DNA of 64,000 nucleotides. Source: AWTP1-13 sp033764875 (GTDB lineage Bacteria > Pseudomonadota > Alphaproteobacteria > Rhizobiales > Hyphomicrobiaceae). The stretch is from NCBI GenBank assembly GCA_033764875.1, contig JANRIO010000004.1, positions 1-64,000 of the forward strand, given 5' to 3'. The notes under the pieces are model-generated. The model did not search any database, was not told where the DNA came from, and saw only the letters and a program-made list of their open reading frames with translations. Shown here in pieces: positions 46,441-55,427 of the stretch (position 1 is its first letter; every line of letters begins with the position of its first letter). The position numbers were made by a program, and so were the translations under genes.

Positions 46441-47853
46441 GTGAGCCCTGCCGTGACGAGCCGCAGACAGCTTTCGGTCCGACGCGCCGGCGTGCTCGCG
46501 GCGCTGGCCTACGGCGCAAGCCTCGTCGGCGCCGCGCTGGCGCCCGCGGCCGCGCAGGGGCTGCCGCTGGTCCGCGATACCGAGATCGAGAACCTGCTGC
46601 GCGACTACTCGCGCCCGATCTTCCGCGCCGCCGAGCTCACGGCCCAGAACATCTCCGTGCGGATCATCAAGCACGACAGCTTCAACGCCTTCGTCGTCGA
46701 CGGCCGCAACGTCTACATGAACACCGGCACGCTGATGACCGCCAAGACCCCCAACGAGGTCATCGGCGTGATCGCGCACGAGACCGGGCACATCAAGGGC
46801 GGTCACATGGCCGACCTGCGCAGCCGCATCGCCCGCGACCAGACCAAGAGCATGCTGCTGATGCTGCTCGGCATCGGTGTCATGGCGGCGGGGGCTGCCT
46901 CGGGCGGCGATACGGGGCGCGAGATGACCGGCGCCGGCACCGGCGTCCTGATGGGCGGCAACGAGATGGTGATGCGCTCCTTCCTGTCGCGGCGGCGCGA
47001 GCAGGAATCGGCCGCCGACCAGGCCGGCCTGTCCTACCTGGAGCGGTCCAAGCAGTCCGGCCAGGGCATGCTCGAGACGTTCGAGCGTTTCGCCCAGCAG
47101 GAGTACGTGTCCGACGCCTACCAGGACCCGTTCATGCGCAGCCATCCGGTGGCGGCCGACCGCCTCGCCCGCCTGCGCGAGAAGGTGGCGGCGAGCCCCT
47201 ACGTCAACGTGAAGGACCCGCCGGCGCTGCAACTGCGCCACGACATGATGCGGGCCAAGATCTCCGGCTACATCGAGCGCGCCCAGACCGTGCTCAACCG
47301 CTTTCCGGCCAAGGACACGAGCCTGCCGGCCCGCTATGCGCGGGCGATCGCGCGCAACTGTTCGGGCCGTTGCGCCGACAACATCGGCGAGGTCGATGCG
47401 CTGATCAAGGACAGGCCCGACTACCTGTATTTCTACGAGCTTAAGGGCAACCTGCTGCAGTCCGCCGGCAAGCATGGCGAGGCGATCGCGCCCCTGCGCA
47501 AGGCGCTGGCCATGTCGGGGGGCGGCGAGCCGCTGATCATGACCGAGCTTGCCCAGTCCCTGATCGAGGGCGAGAGCGCGGCGCAAGTCGACGAGGCGAT
47601 CGACCTTTTACGCAAAAGCACGCTTGCCGATGACAGCAACGCGCTGAGCCACCATCTTCTCGCCAAGGCCTTCTACAAGAAGGAGCGCTTCCCGCAGGCC
47701 GACCTTGCCGCCGCGCAAGGTCACTTCGCGGAAGGCAACGTGCCCCAGGCCAAGATCTTCGCCAAGCGCGCCATGGCCAAGCTGCCGCGCGGCTCGCCGG
47801 AGTGGATCAAGGCCGAGGACATCGCCAACTACAAGGTCCCGACATCGGGCTGA
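46441..47853 (+). CDS. Exported M48 metalloprotease with TPR region (BepA-like)
   Basis: Periplasmic zinc protease, 470 aa, starting at a GTG with GGAGAG nine bases upstream. The signal peptide covers about 10-38 (RRAGVLAALAYGASLVGAALAPAAAQG). The M48 domain carries H113-E-T-G-H117 as zinc and catalytic residues, with the third ligand Glu in REQESAADQAG. The C-terminal half (about 285-470) is helical with TPR-like repeats (YLYFYELKGNLLQSAGKHGEA). This architecture matches BepA/YfgC, which degrades or assists stalled LptD and BamA substrates. Such a role would fit the lptD and surA genes of this window, but that link is inference. Confidence 0.9.
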   Translation: MSPAVTSRRQLSVRRAGVLAALAYGASLVGAALAPAAAQGLPLVRDTEIENLLRDYSRPIFRAAELTAQNISVRIIKHDSFNAFVVDGRNVYMNTGTLMTAKTPNEVIGVIAHETGHIKGGHMADLRSRIARDQTKSMLLMLLGIGVMAAGAASGGDTGREMTGAGTGVLMGGNEMVMRSFLSRRREQESAADQAGLSYLERSKQSGQGMLETFERFAQQEYVSDAYQDPFMRSHPVAADRLARLREKVAASPYVNVKDPPALQLRHDMMRAKISGYIERAQTVLNRFPAKDTSLPARYARAIARNCSGRCADNIGEVDALIKDRPDYLYFYELKGNLLQSAGKHGEAIAPLRKALAMSGGGEPLIMTELAQSLIEGESAAQVDEAIDLLRKSTLADDSNALSHHLLAKAFYKKERFPQADLAAAQGHFAEGNVPQAKIFAKRAMAKLPRGSPEWIKAEDIANYKVPTSG

Positions 47854-47915
47854 GCCGGCACGCTCGCCTGGCTTCACCCGACAGACAGACCCCGCCCCCC
47901 GAACTGGAGACCCGC

Positions 47916-48809
47916 ATGCCCGCATCCACCTTGTCCCGCCTCTTCGACGTCGTGACGTCGGCCAGGGGCGCGAGCCTGCTCGCCCCTGCGATCCTTCTCG
48001 TCGGAACGACGCTGGCGGTGGGCCAGGGCGCCCCGCAGGCCCCGGCGGCCCCGACCGAGGTGGCGCCCGCGCCGGCGCCCAAGGCCGCGGAGGCCGCCGC
48101 GCCCGCCCCTGGGGCCAGCAACGGCTTCACCCCGCAGCAGCGCGAGGAGCTCAAGCAGCTCGTAAAGGATGTTCTGCTCGCCAACCCCGAGATCATGCTC
48201 GAGGTGCAGAACGCGCTCGAGGCGCGCATGGACAAGATCCAGGCCGAGCGCATGGCGGTGGCCCTGAAGGAGCATGCCAACGAGCTCTACCGGCCCACGG
48301 GCTCCGGCATCGCCGGCAACCTCAAGGGCGACCTGCCTCTCGTCGAGTTCTTCGACTACAACTGCGGCTACTGCAAGAAGGCATTCACGGACGCCGCCAG
48401 CTTCGTCGAGAAGGACAAGAATGTCCGCTTCATCCTGAAGGAGTTCCCGATCCTCTCGAAGGGCTCGGAGGAGGCCGCCAAGGTGGCGCTCGCGGCCAAG
48501 ATGCAGGGCAAGTACTGGGAGATGCACCGGGCCCTGATCGAGAGCCAGGGGCAGGCCAACGAGGCCTCGGCCCTGCGCGCGGCCGAGAAGCTCGGCCTCG
48601 ACATGGCCCGCCTGAAGCGCGACATCAACTCGCCGGAGGTGAAGAAGGAGATCGACGACACCCGGGCGCTCGCCGCCAAGATGGGCATCCAGGGCACGCC
48701 GCACTTCATTGTCGGCGACAAGATCATCCCCGGCGCGCCGGAGAACCTGGTCGAGCTGCTGACCAAGCACGCCATCGAGGTGCGCAAGGACGGCTGCAAG
48801 GTGTGCTGA
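47916..48809 (+). CDS. DsbA-family thiol:disulfide oxidoreductase
   Basis: Exported thioredoxin-fold protein, 297 aa. After a signal/anchor segment (about 20-38) there is an Ala/Pro linker (APAPAPKAAEAAAPAPG) and a helical N-terminal extension. The DsbA-like domain then has redox motif C150-G-Y-C153 (VEFFDYNCGYC), cis-proline loop IQGTPHFIVG and helical insert. Two extra cysteines sit at the very end (GCKVC). The arrangement resembles the Com1/ScsB-associated DsbA-like proteins common in alphaproteobacteria. It may introduce or isomerise disulfides in exported proteins such as LptD. It begins 62 bases after the M48 gene and is probably co-transcribed with it. A hairpin follows. Confidence 0.88.
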   Translation: MPASTLSRLFDVVTSARGASLLAPAILLVGTTLAVGQGAPQAPAAPTEVAPAPAPKAAEAAAPAPGASNGFTPQQREELKQLVKDVLLANPEIMLEVQNALEARMDKIQAERMAVALKEHANELYRPTGSGIAGNLKGDLPLVEFFDYNCGYCKKAFTDAASFVEKDKNVRFILKEFPILSKGSEEAAKVALAAKMQGKYWEMHRALIESQGQANEASALRAAEKLGLDMARLKRDINSPEVKKEIDDTRALAAKMGIQGTPHFIVGDKIIPGAPENLVELLTKHAIEVRKDGCKVC

Positions 48810-48830
48810 GGGGCGCGGCCCTCAGTTGGG

Positions 48831-48860
48831 GCGGAGCCACCTCTGAGCACGGCTCCGCCG
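48831..48860 (+). terminator. Hairpin after the DsbA-like gene
   Basis: GGCGGAGCC (48831-48839) and GGCTCCGCC (48852-48860) form a nine-pair stem with a 12-base loop, 22 bases after the stop. No T-run follows, so termination would probably need Rho; it may alternatively stabilise the transcript. Confidence 0.45.
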
Positions 48861-49058
48861 CGGTGCCTGCGGGGTGCTAACCAAACCCTGCACAAATCAT
48901 GGCCAGACCTTTCAAGGGCCCTGGAAAGCTGGTAAGGCCCTTCTCGAAGCGGACTGCCGCCCTTGTCTCGTCGGGCGGCAACCGGCCGTCGCATCACCAA
49001 TAGAGCGCTGCCTGAGCCCCGCCCCGGCGGGCTGCCGGGCTATCGGGATCAGCCGGAG

Positions 49059-49535
49059 ATGTCGAAGCCAATCTTTGTGCTGAACGGGCCCAACCTCAAC
49101 CTTCTCGGCGTGCGCGAGCCGGCAATCTACGGGGCGGAGACGCTCGCCGACGTTGCGGCACGTACGGAACAGCGTGCAGCCGCTCTTGGCCTTAGGGTGG
49201 ACTTCAGGCAGTCCAACATGGAAGGCGAGATCGTGACTTGGGTTCAGCAGGCGCGGACGGACGCGTCAGGCATCATCATCAACGCGGCTGCGTATACGCA
49301 CACTTCGGTTGCAATTCTCGATGCCCTCAACGCTGCCGAGAAACCCGTGATCGAACTGCACCTATCCAACATCCATCGGCGCGAGCCGTTCCGGCATCAC
49401 AGCTACGTGGCGGCGGCGGCAACTGGCATAATCTGCGGCTTCGGTGCAAAAGGCTACGAGCTTGCCGTCGAGGCGATGGCCGATCTGCTGCAGCGCAAAG
49501 CCGCAGTGCCCGCACCTGCCGCGGGCAAGACGTGA
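49059..49535 (+). CDS. aroQ: AroQ, type II 3-dehydroquinate dehydratase
   Basis: Dehydrates 3-dehydroquinate in the shikimate pathway; 158 aa. Diagnostic segments are VLNGPNLNLLGVREPAIYG with catalytic Tyr Y24, RQSNMEGEIVTWVQQA, GIIINAAAYTHTSVAI, and ELHLSNIHRREPFRHHS with H101 as proton donor. The ATG at 49059 overlies CCGGAG spacing and gives the standard N-terminus. It is followed by accB after 32 bases. The order aroQ-accB-accC is frequent in proteobacteria. Confidence 0.96.
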   Translation: MSKPIFVLNGPNLNLLGVREPAIYGAETLADVAARTEQRAAALGLRVDFRQSNMEGEIVTWVQQARTDASGIIINAAAYTHTSVAILDALNAAEKPVIELHLSNIHRREPFRHHSYVAAAATGIICGFGAKGYELAVEAMADLLQRKAAVPAPAAGKT

Positions 49536-49567
49536 CACCAATCGAAGAACGAGCGGACGCAAGACGC

Positions 49568-50053
49568 ATGGCGAAAGACGTGAAGAAAGGCTCGAGCGAA
49601 CACGCGCTGGTGCGCGAGCTTGCGGACCTGATCGCGGAGACAGGGCTCACCGAGATCGAGATCGAGAAGGACGGCGTGCGCGTCCGCGTCGCCAAGCAGG
49701 TGCAGACCATATTCGGCGCGGCGCCCGCAGCCTTCGCCCCGCCGCCGGCCGCGCATGCGGCGGCAGCGGCCCCGGCGGCGGCGCCTGCCGCCTCGCCCGC
49801 GGGCGATCCCGGCAAGCATCCCGGCGCCGTGAAGTCGCCGATGGTCGGCACGGCCTACCTGGCTCCCGAGCCCGGCGCTGCGGCCTTCGTCGACATCGGG
49901 GCCCGCGTCACGCAGGGGCAGACGCTGCTCATCATCGAGGCGATGAAGACCATGAACCACATCCCGGCCCCGCGCGCGGGCGTGGTGACGGCCGTGCTCG
50001 TCGGCAACGGCCAGCCGGTCGAGTTCGGCGAGCCGCTCGTCATCATCGAATAG
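49568..50053 (+). CDS. accB: AccB, biotin carboxyl carrier protein
   Basis: Carries biotin in acetyl-CoA carboxylase, the first step of fatty-acid synthesis; 161 aa. An N-terminal helix region (ALVRELADLIAETGLTEIEIE) leads to an Ala/Pro linker (about 55-80). The biotinyl domain follows, with K127 in EAMKTMNHI as the biotinylation site and VKSPMVGTAYLAPEPGA as the first hammerhead. An in-frame GTG at 49532 could add 12 residues; the ATG gives the usual start. It is 29 bases before accC and surely co-transcribed. Its product feeds the fab genes near 18 kb. Confidence 0.96.
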   Translation: MAKDVKKGSSEHALVRELADLIAETGLTEIEIEKDGVRVRVAKQVQTIFGAAPAAFAPPPAAHAAAAAPAAAPAASPAGDPGKHPGAVKSPMVGTAYLAPEPGAAAFVDIGARVTQGQTLLIIEAMKTMNHIPAPRAGVVTAVLVGNGQPVEFGEPLVIIE

Positions 50054-50082
50054 TTGTGACGACAAGGAACCGGCCCGCCCCG

Positions 50083-51423
<1,341 letters not shown>

Positions 51424-51472
51424 CTTGCCTTCCTCAGGTACTGCCCTGCAGAAGGTCGGCCACGGTCAAACC

Positions 51473-52159
51473 ATGGCGTCACCGGACGACATCGTTATAG
51501 AGATCACGCCCCAGGTTCTGCTGAAAGCCTACACATGCGGCATCTTCCCGATGGCGGAGAGTGCCGACGACCCGGCGTTGTACTGGATCGAGCCGCAGCA
51601 GCGCGGCATCCTCGACCTCGGCAACGTGCACGTGCCGCGCCGGCTGGCGCGCACCATCCGCCAGGGCACCTTCGAGGTCCGCATCGACACCGACTTCGAG
51701 GGCGTGATCTCGGGCTGCGCCGCCTCGCGGCCCGGCCGCCGCTCGACCTGGATCAACCCCAAGATCCGCTCGCTCTACCGCGACCTGTTCGAGATGGGCC
51801 ACTGCCACACGGTGGAAACCTGGCAGGATGGCCGCCTCGTGGGCGGGCTCTACGGCGTGGCGCTGGCCGGCGCCTTCTTCGGCGAGAGCATGTTCTCGAC
51901 CGAGCGCGACGCCAGCAAGGTGGCGCTGGTCTACCTGTGCGCGCGCCTCGTCTACGGCCGCTTCTCGCTGCTCGACACGCAGTTCGTGACCGAGCACCTG
52001 CGCCAGTTCGGCACCATCGAGATCGACCGCGCCGAGTTCCACGTGCTGCTGGAGCGGGCGCTGGAGACGCGCGGCGAGTTCCTGGCGCTCGATGCCGCGG
52101 CACCGCCCGAGCAGGTCCTCGCCGTGATCGAGGCAGGAAGGCAGCAGCCGATAGGCTAG
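51473..52159 (+). CDS. aat: Aat, leucyl/phenylalanyl-tRNA-protein transferase
   Basis: Adds Leu or Phe to proteins with N-terminal Lys or Arg, marking them for ClpAP (N-degron pathway); 228 aa. Conserved blocks are LLKAYTCGIFPMAES, IDTDFEGVISGCA, TWINPKIRSLYRDLFEMGHCHTVETWQDG and GGLYGVALAGAFFGESMFS, followed by the LLDTQFVTEHLRQFG segment. I use the ATG at 51473; an in-frame TTG at 51425 would extend into accC spacing without conserved residues. It lies 49 bases after accC and may share its transcript. Confidence 0.95.
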   Translation: MASPDDIVIEITPQVLLKAYTCGIFPMAESADDPALYWIEPQQRGILDLGNVHVPRRLARTIRQGTFEVRIDTDFEGVISGCAASRPGRRSTWINPKIRSLYRDLFEMGHCHTVETWQDGRLVGGLYGVALAGAFFGESMFSTERDASKVALVYLCARLVYGRFSLLDTQFVTEHLRQFGTIEIDRAEFHVLLERALETRGEFLALDAAAPPEQVLAVIEAGRQQPIG

Positions 52160-52160
52160 A

Positions 52161-52180
52161 GCGCGGCCTTACTGCCGCGC
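52161..52180. terminator. Hairpin between aat and the VOC gene
   Basis: GCGCGGC-CTTACT-GCCGCGC, seven-base arms, lies in the 28-base gap between two convergent genes. No T-run is present on either side, so it is at best a partial bidirectional terminator. Confidence 0.4.
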
Positions 52181-52187
52181 CCCGGCC

Positions 52188-52571
52188 TCACGCCTTCGGG
52201 TAGCGATACATCGCGCACAGCTTGTTGCCGTCGGGGTCGCGCAGGTAGGCCAGATGCAGCCGGCCCGTGCTGCCCTCGCGCACGCCCGGCGGGTTCTCGC
52301 ACGTCGTGCCGCCGCTCTCGAGGCCGGCCTTGTGCCAGGCCTCGACCTGCTCGGGCGAGGTGCAGGCAAAGCCGATGGTGCCGCCGTTGGCGTGGGTGCA
52401 CGCCTTGCCGTCGATCGGTTTCGTCACCCCGAACACGCCGGTCTTGGTGCGATAAAAGAAGCGGTGGCCGTCGAGGAAGGGGGCCGGCACACCGAGCACG
52501 CCGAGCGTGGCGTCGTAGAACTTGCGCGCCTTGTCGAGATCGTTGGTGCCTACCATGACGTGCGAGAACAT
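52188..52571 (-). CDS. VOC family protein (glyoxalase/dioxygenase superfamily)
   Basis: Small protein of the vicinal-oxygen-chelate fold, 127 aa, starting MFSHVMVGTNDLDKARKFYD. The segments FYDATLGVLGVPAPF, VFGVTKPIDG and YLRDPDGNKLCAMYRYP are typical of the family, and the usual metal ligands (one His near the start, a Glu or equivalent later) are only partly clear. Members include glyoxalases, fosfomycin- and bleomycin-resistance proteins and dioxygenases, so the substrate is unknown. It lies on the same strand as the TetR gene, 120 bases downstream of it. Confidence 0.83.
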   Translation of the reverse strand: MFSHVMVGTNDLDKARKFYDATLGVLGVPAPFLDGHRFFYRTKTGVFGVTKPIDGKACTHANGGTIGFACTSPEQVEAWHKAGLESGGTTCENPPGVREGSTGRLHLAYLRDPDGNKLCAMYRYPKA

Positions 52572-52691
52572 GCCGAACGCTCCTCTCCCGTTGTGTGCGT
52601 GAGGGACACTATCCGCGCGCGGGCTCCCATTGAAGGGGCCGGGGCGAAACACGCCTGCGCGCGCCGCGACAGGGCGGCGGGGCCAGAAGGC

Positions 52692-53285
52692 TCAGGCGGC
52701 GAGCTGGGCGTCGATCAGCTTGTCGTAGGCCACCTTGGCGAACTCGGCGGCCGTGGGCGCCCGCGTGATCATGGCGACCACGATCGCCCCGTCCATGAGG
52801 AGCGCGATCTCGTGCATGAGCCGGTCGGGGTCGCGCGCGCCCGCCTCGGCACCGAGGGCGCGGATGTGGGCCAGCACCTGCTCCTTGTGCTCGATGGCGA
52901 GGCGCCGGACGCGATCGCTGGTCTTGTCGTGCTCGGCCACCGCGTTGATGAACGGGCAGCCGTAGAAGCGCTTCTGCCGGAACCACTGGGCCAGAACCGG
53001 GAAGATCGCATCGAGCTGCCCGCGCGGATCGGGGCTGGCGCGGGCGATGGCGGCCGTGAACCACTCCCGCCAGGCCTCGCCCTCGGCCCGCAGCACCGCC
53101 TCGACGAGGCCCTCCTTGGAGCCGAACAGCTTGTAGAGCGTGCTCTTGGCGACGCCCGCCTTGGCCACGATGGTGTCGACGCCGATGGCGTTGATGCCCT
53201 TGCGGCAGAACAGCTCCGTCGCGGCCTCGAGAAGGCGCGCGCGGGGGTTGTCCGGGGCTTTGGTCTTCAGGCGTCTGGCGGGCAT
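52692..53285 (-). CDS. TetR family transcriptional repressor
   Basis: One-component regulator, 197 aa from the ATG at 53285. The helix-turn-helix covers about 10-55 (ARLLEAATELFCRKGINAIG and VAKSTLYKLFGSKEGL). The ligand-binding domain follows, with the YGCPFINAVAE segment typical of a TetR subgroup often found beside OsmC and redox genes. It faces the OsmC gene across 298 bases that contain two copies of an ACAGA-centred palindrome, one 63 bases upstream of its own start. A self-repressing, ligand-released regulator of the divergent cluster is the simplest reading. The ligand is unknown. Confidence 0.9.
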   Translation of the reverse strand: MPARRLKTKAPDNPRARLLEAATELFCRKGINAIGVDTIVAKAGVAKSTLYKLFGSKEGLVEAVLRAEGEAWREWFTAAIARASPDPRGQLDAIFPVLAQWFRQKRFYGCPFINAVAEHDKTSDRVRRLAIEHKEQVLAHIRALGAEAGARDPDRLMHEIALLMDGAIVVAMITRAPTAAEFAKVAYDKLIDAQLAA

Positions 53286-53347
53286 CGCTTCCGGCGGCAG
53301 GCAGCTTCCAGCCATCAATAGGCTCACTGCGCCCGAGATGGCAAGAG

Positions 53348-53361
53348 ACAGAACAGTCTGT
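53348..53361. promoter_or_regulatory. Candidate TetR operator, copy 1 (tetR side)
   Basis: ACAGAA-CA-GTCTGT, flanked to give GACAGA-N4-TCTGTC at 53347-53362. It lies 63 bases upstream of the tetR start codon. Its near twin lies at 53515-53528 in the same divergent region, as expected if one dimeric repressor controls both directions. Confidence 0.6.
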
Positions 53362-53494
53362 CGTGCCGGCTGGCCGCGGTTTGGGCAGGATGCGCGAAAA
53401 CGTTCCACATCGCCGCCGGCCGGCATTGCCGGGGGATCTCAGCGCACCCCTGCAAGGCTCGGATTCGCAACGCCTGCAGGCCTGCGGCAAGCCA

Positions 53495-53510
53495 CTGGCA
53501 CGCCCCTTGC
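53495..53510 (+). promoter_or_regulatory. Candidate sigma-54 (-24/-12) promoter before the OsmC gene
   Basis: CTGGCACGCCCCTTGC matches the sigma-54 consensus YTGGCACG-N4-TTGC, with the invariant GG (53497-53498) and GC (53509-53510) exactly ten bases apart. Initiation would fall near 53522, inside operator copy 2. No enhancer-binding activator gene is adjacent, and chance occurrence cannot be excluded. Confidence 0.5.
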
Positions 53511-53514
53511 GTAG

Positions 53515-53528
53515 ACAGACCTGTCTGT
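53515..53528. promoter_or_regulatory. Candidate TetR operator, copy 2 (osmC side)
   Basis: ACAGAC-CT-GTCTGT, a perfect six-base-arm palindrome; read one register over it is TAGACAG-AC-CTGTCTG. It lies 55 bases upstream of the OsmC start codon, immediately after the sigma-54-like element. Binding here would cover the predicted start of transcription. Confidence 0.65.
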
Positions 53529-53583
53529 TCGCGAAGCGGCCAGTCGCCGCGTCCGCAAGAAGCTGAGGAAACGGAGCACGCTC

Positions 53584-54126
53584 ATGAGCGCACAAACCAA
53601 GACCGCCGTCACGGGCTGCCTGGCCCCCATCGACAAGGACGGCCTCGACAAGCTGATCGCGGCCGGCAAGGCCAACCCGGACGTGATCAAGACCCTCAAG
53701 TGCCACACGGTGGCCGAGGGCCGCTTCCGGCATCTCAATTTCATCCGCAGCCTGCCGCCCTACATCGTCGACGAGCCGCCGGGCCTGCTCGGCGACGACA
53801 CGGCACCCAACCCGTCGGAGGCCGTGCTGTCGGCGCTGGGCTCGTGCCTGGCGGTGGGCATCCACGCCAACGCGGTGGCCCGCGGCATCACCGTCTACAA
53901 GCTCGAGATCGAGCTCGAGGGCGACCTCAACATCACCGCCGTATGGGGTACCGGCGACCTGTCGGAGACCAAGCCCGTCGGCTTCACCGACATCCGCGCC
54001 AAGGTGATCTTCGAGGCCGACCGGCCGCGGGAGGAGCTGGATGCGTTGGTGGCGCACGCGCAGAAGTGGTCGCCCGTCGCCAACACCATGACACGGCCCG
54101 TCAACCTCGAGGTGTCGCTGAAGTAG
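53584..54126 (+). CDS. OsmC family protein lacking one of the two redox cysteines
   Basis: OsmC/Ohr-fold protein, 180 aa. The central helix has SEAVLSALGSCLAVGIHANA with C88 in the position of the first redox Cys. The second motif, usually CPVS, reads WSPVAN here with S163, so the Cys pair needed for organic-hydroperoxide reduction is incomplete. Other cysteines are C12 and C40. The protein may therefore have a different thiol role (persulfide or acyl transfer, ligand binding) rather than peroxidase activity. It is the first gene of a plus-strand cluster and has GAGGAAACGGAG before its ATG. Confidence 0.85.
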   Translation: MSAQTKTAVTGCLAPIDKDGLDKLIAAGKANPDVIKTLKCHTVAEGRFRHLNFIRSLPPYIVDEPPGLLGDDTAPNPSEAVLSALGSCLAVGIHANAVARGITVYKLEIELEGDLNITAVWGTGDLSETKPVGFTDIRAKVIFEADRPREELDALVAHAQKWSPVANTMTRPVNLEVSLK

Positions 54127-54169
54127 GCCCGCGCCGGGCGTTTCCACCGCAAGGGAGAGGAGAGCTCTG

Positions 54170-55324
54170 ATGACTGCAACAGCGCATGCGAGCGTGCCGC
54201 CCGCGTCCTTCCCTCCCCTGCCGCCCGACACGACGGGGCCGCTGCTCGAGCGCGTCGGGCAAGTGGTCCGGCGCGACCTTGCTCCCCTCGTCAAGGCCAT
54301 CGACAAGGACCACCTGTATCCGGCCGGCGTGCTGCGCGCGCTTGGCGAGGCCGGGGCCTACGCGCCCCACATCGCCGCCCTCAACGGCGGCCGCATCGAC
54401 CTTGCCGCCAGCATCAAGGCCATGTCGGTGGTGGGCCGCGAGTGCCTGTCGACCGCGTTCTGCGTGTGGTGCCAGTCGACGTTCGCCTGGTATGCCGACA
54501 ACACCGCCAACGCGAGCCTGCGGGCACGCCTTGCCGCGGCGGCCGGCAGCGGCGCCCAGCTCGGCGGCACCGGTCTGTCGAACCCGATGAAGTCCTTCTT
54601 CGAGATCGAGAAGCTGCGCCTGAAGGGCACGCGCGTTGCCGGCGGCTACGTGGTGCGCGGCATGCTGCCGTGGGTGTCGAACCTGGGCCCCGACCACGTC
54701 TTCGGCACCATCTTCGAGACCGACGAGGCGAGCCCCAGGCGCGTCATGGCGATGATCCCGTGCGACCACCCCGGCGTCAGCATCGTGCCGACGGGCGCGC
54801 ACCTGGCGCTCGACGGCACGGGCACCTACTCGGTGCAGATCCGCGACGCCATGATCGGCGACGACCTCGTGCTCGCCGATCCCGCCGAGCCATACGTGCG
54901 CAAAGTCCGCCAGGGCTTCATCCTGCTGCAGATGGGCATGGCCTTCGGCGTCATCAGGGGCTGCATCGACATCCAGCGCCAGGTGCAACCCTCGCTCGGG
55001 CACGTGAACAAGTTTCTCGAGGACCAGCCGGACGAGCTGGAGGCCGCACTCGAGGCGGCAGAGGCCGAATGCTGGGATCTGGCGCAAGCGCCCTACGAGG
55101 AGGAGGGCGGCCGCTGGCGGCGCACGCTGCAGGCACGCCTTGCCGGCTCCTACCTGGCGCTCAGGGCGGCCCAGGCTGCCATGCTCCATTCCGGCGCGCG
55201 GGGCTACGTCGAGGCGGGCGCGGCCCAGCGGCGCCTGCGCGAGGCCTACTTCGTCGCCATCGTCACCCCTGCGACCAAGCAACTGAAGAAGATGCTGGCC
55301 GAGCTCGAAGCGGCCGGAGCCTGA
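54170..55324 (+). CDS. Acyl-CoA-dehydrogenase-like flavoprotein, atypical active site
   Basis: Protein of the acyl-CoA dehydrogenase fold, 384 aa. Seen features are an N-terminal helical domain (about 20-125) and a middle beta domain with LGGTGLSNPMKSFFEIEKL and the flavin-contacting GMLPWVSNLGPDHVFG. A C-terminal helical domain contains SGARGYVEAGAAQRRLREAY. In usual dehydrogenases that last stretch leads to YEGT with the catalytic Glu; here it reads VAIVTPATKQL, so that Glu is missing. The protein may be a flavin-dependent oxygenase of the DszC/HsaA-like branch or have no dehydrogenase activity. It lies 43 bases after the OsmC gene behind GGGAGAGGAG. Confidence 0.82.
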   Translation: MTATAHASVPPASFPPLPPDTTGPLLERVGQVVRRDLAPLVKAIDKDHLYPAGVLRALGEAGAYAPHIAALNGGRIDLAASIKAMSVVGRECLSTAFCVWCQSTFAWYADNTANASLRARLAAAAGSGAQLGGTGLSNPMKSFFEIEKLRLKGTRVAGGYVVRGMLPWVSNLGPDHVFGTIFETDEASPRRVMAMIPCDHPGVSIVPTGAHLALDGTGTYSVQIRDAMIGDDLVLADPAEPYVRKVRQGFILLQMGMAFGVIRGCIDIQRQVQPSLGHVNKFLEDQPDELEAALEAAEAECWDLAQAPYEEEGGRWRRTLQARLAGSYLALRAAQAAMLHSGARGYVEAGAAQRRLREAYFVAIVTPATKQLKKMLAELEAAGA

Positions 55325-55427
55325 GGAGAAGACCACGAACCTTCGAGAGAGGAAGCCCCGAGAGGCTGTGGCCGGTGCGGCGCAAGCCCCCGCACGGGTC
55401 GTCGTTCACCACCTTGGAGAGGTCGTC

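Noticed and set aside
52609..54306. Long minus-strand frame spanning the tetR-osmC junction
   Set aside because: It runs through both operator palindromes and two well-defined genes and has no recognisable domain.
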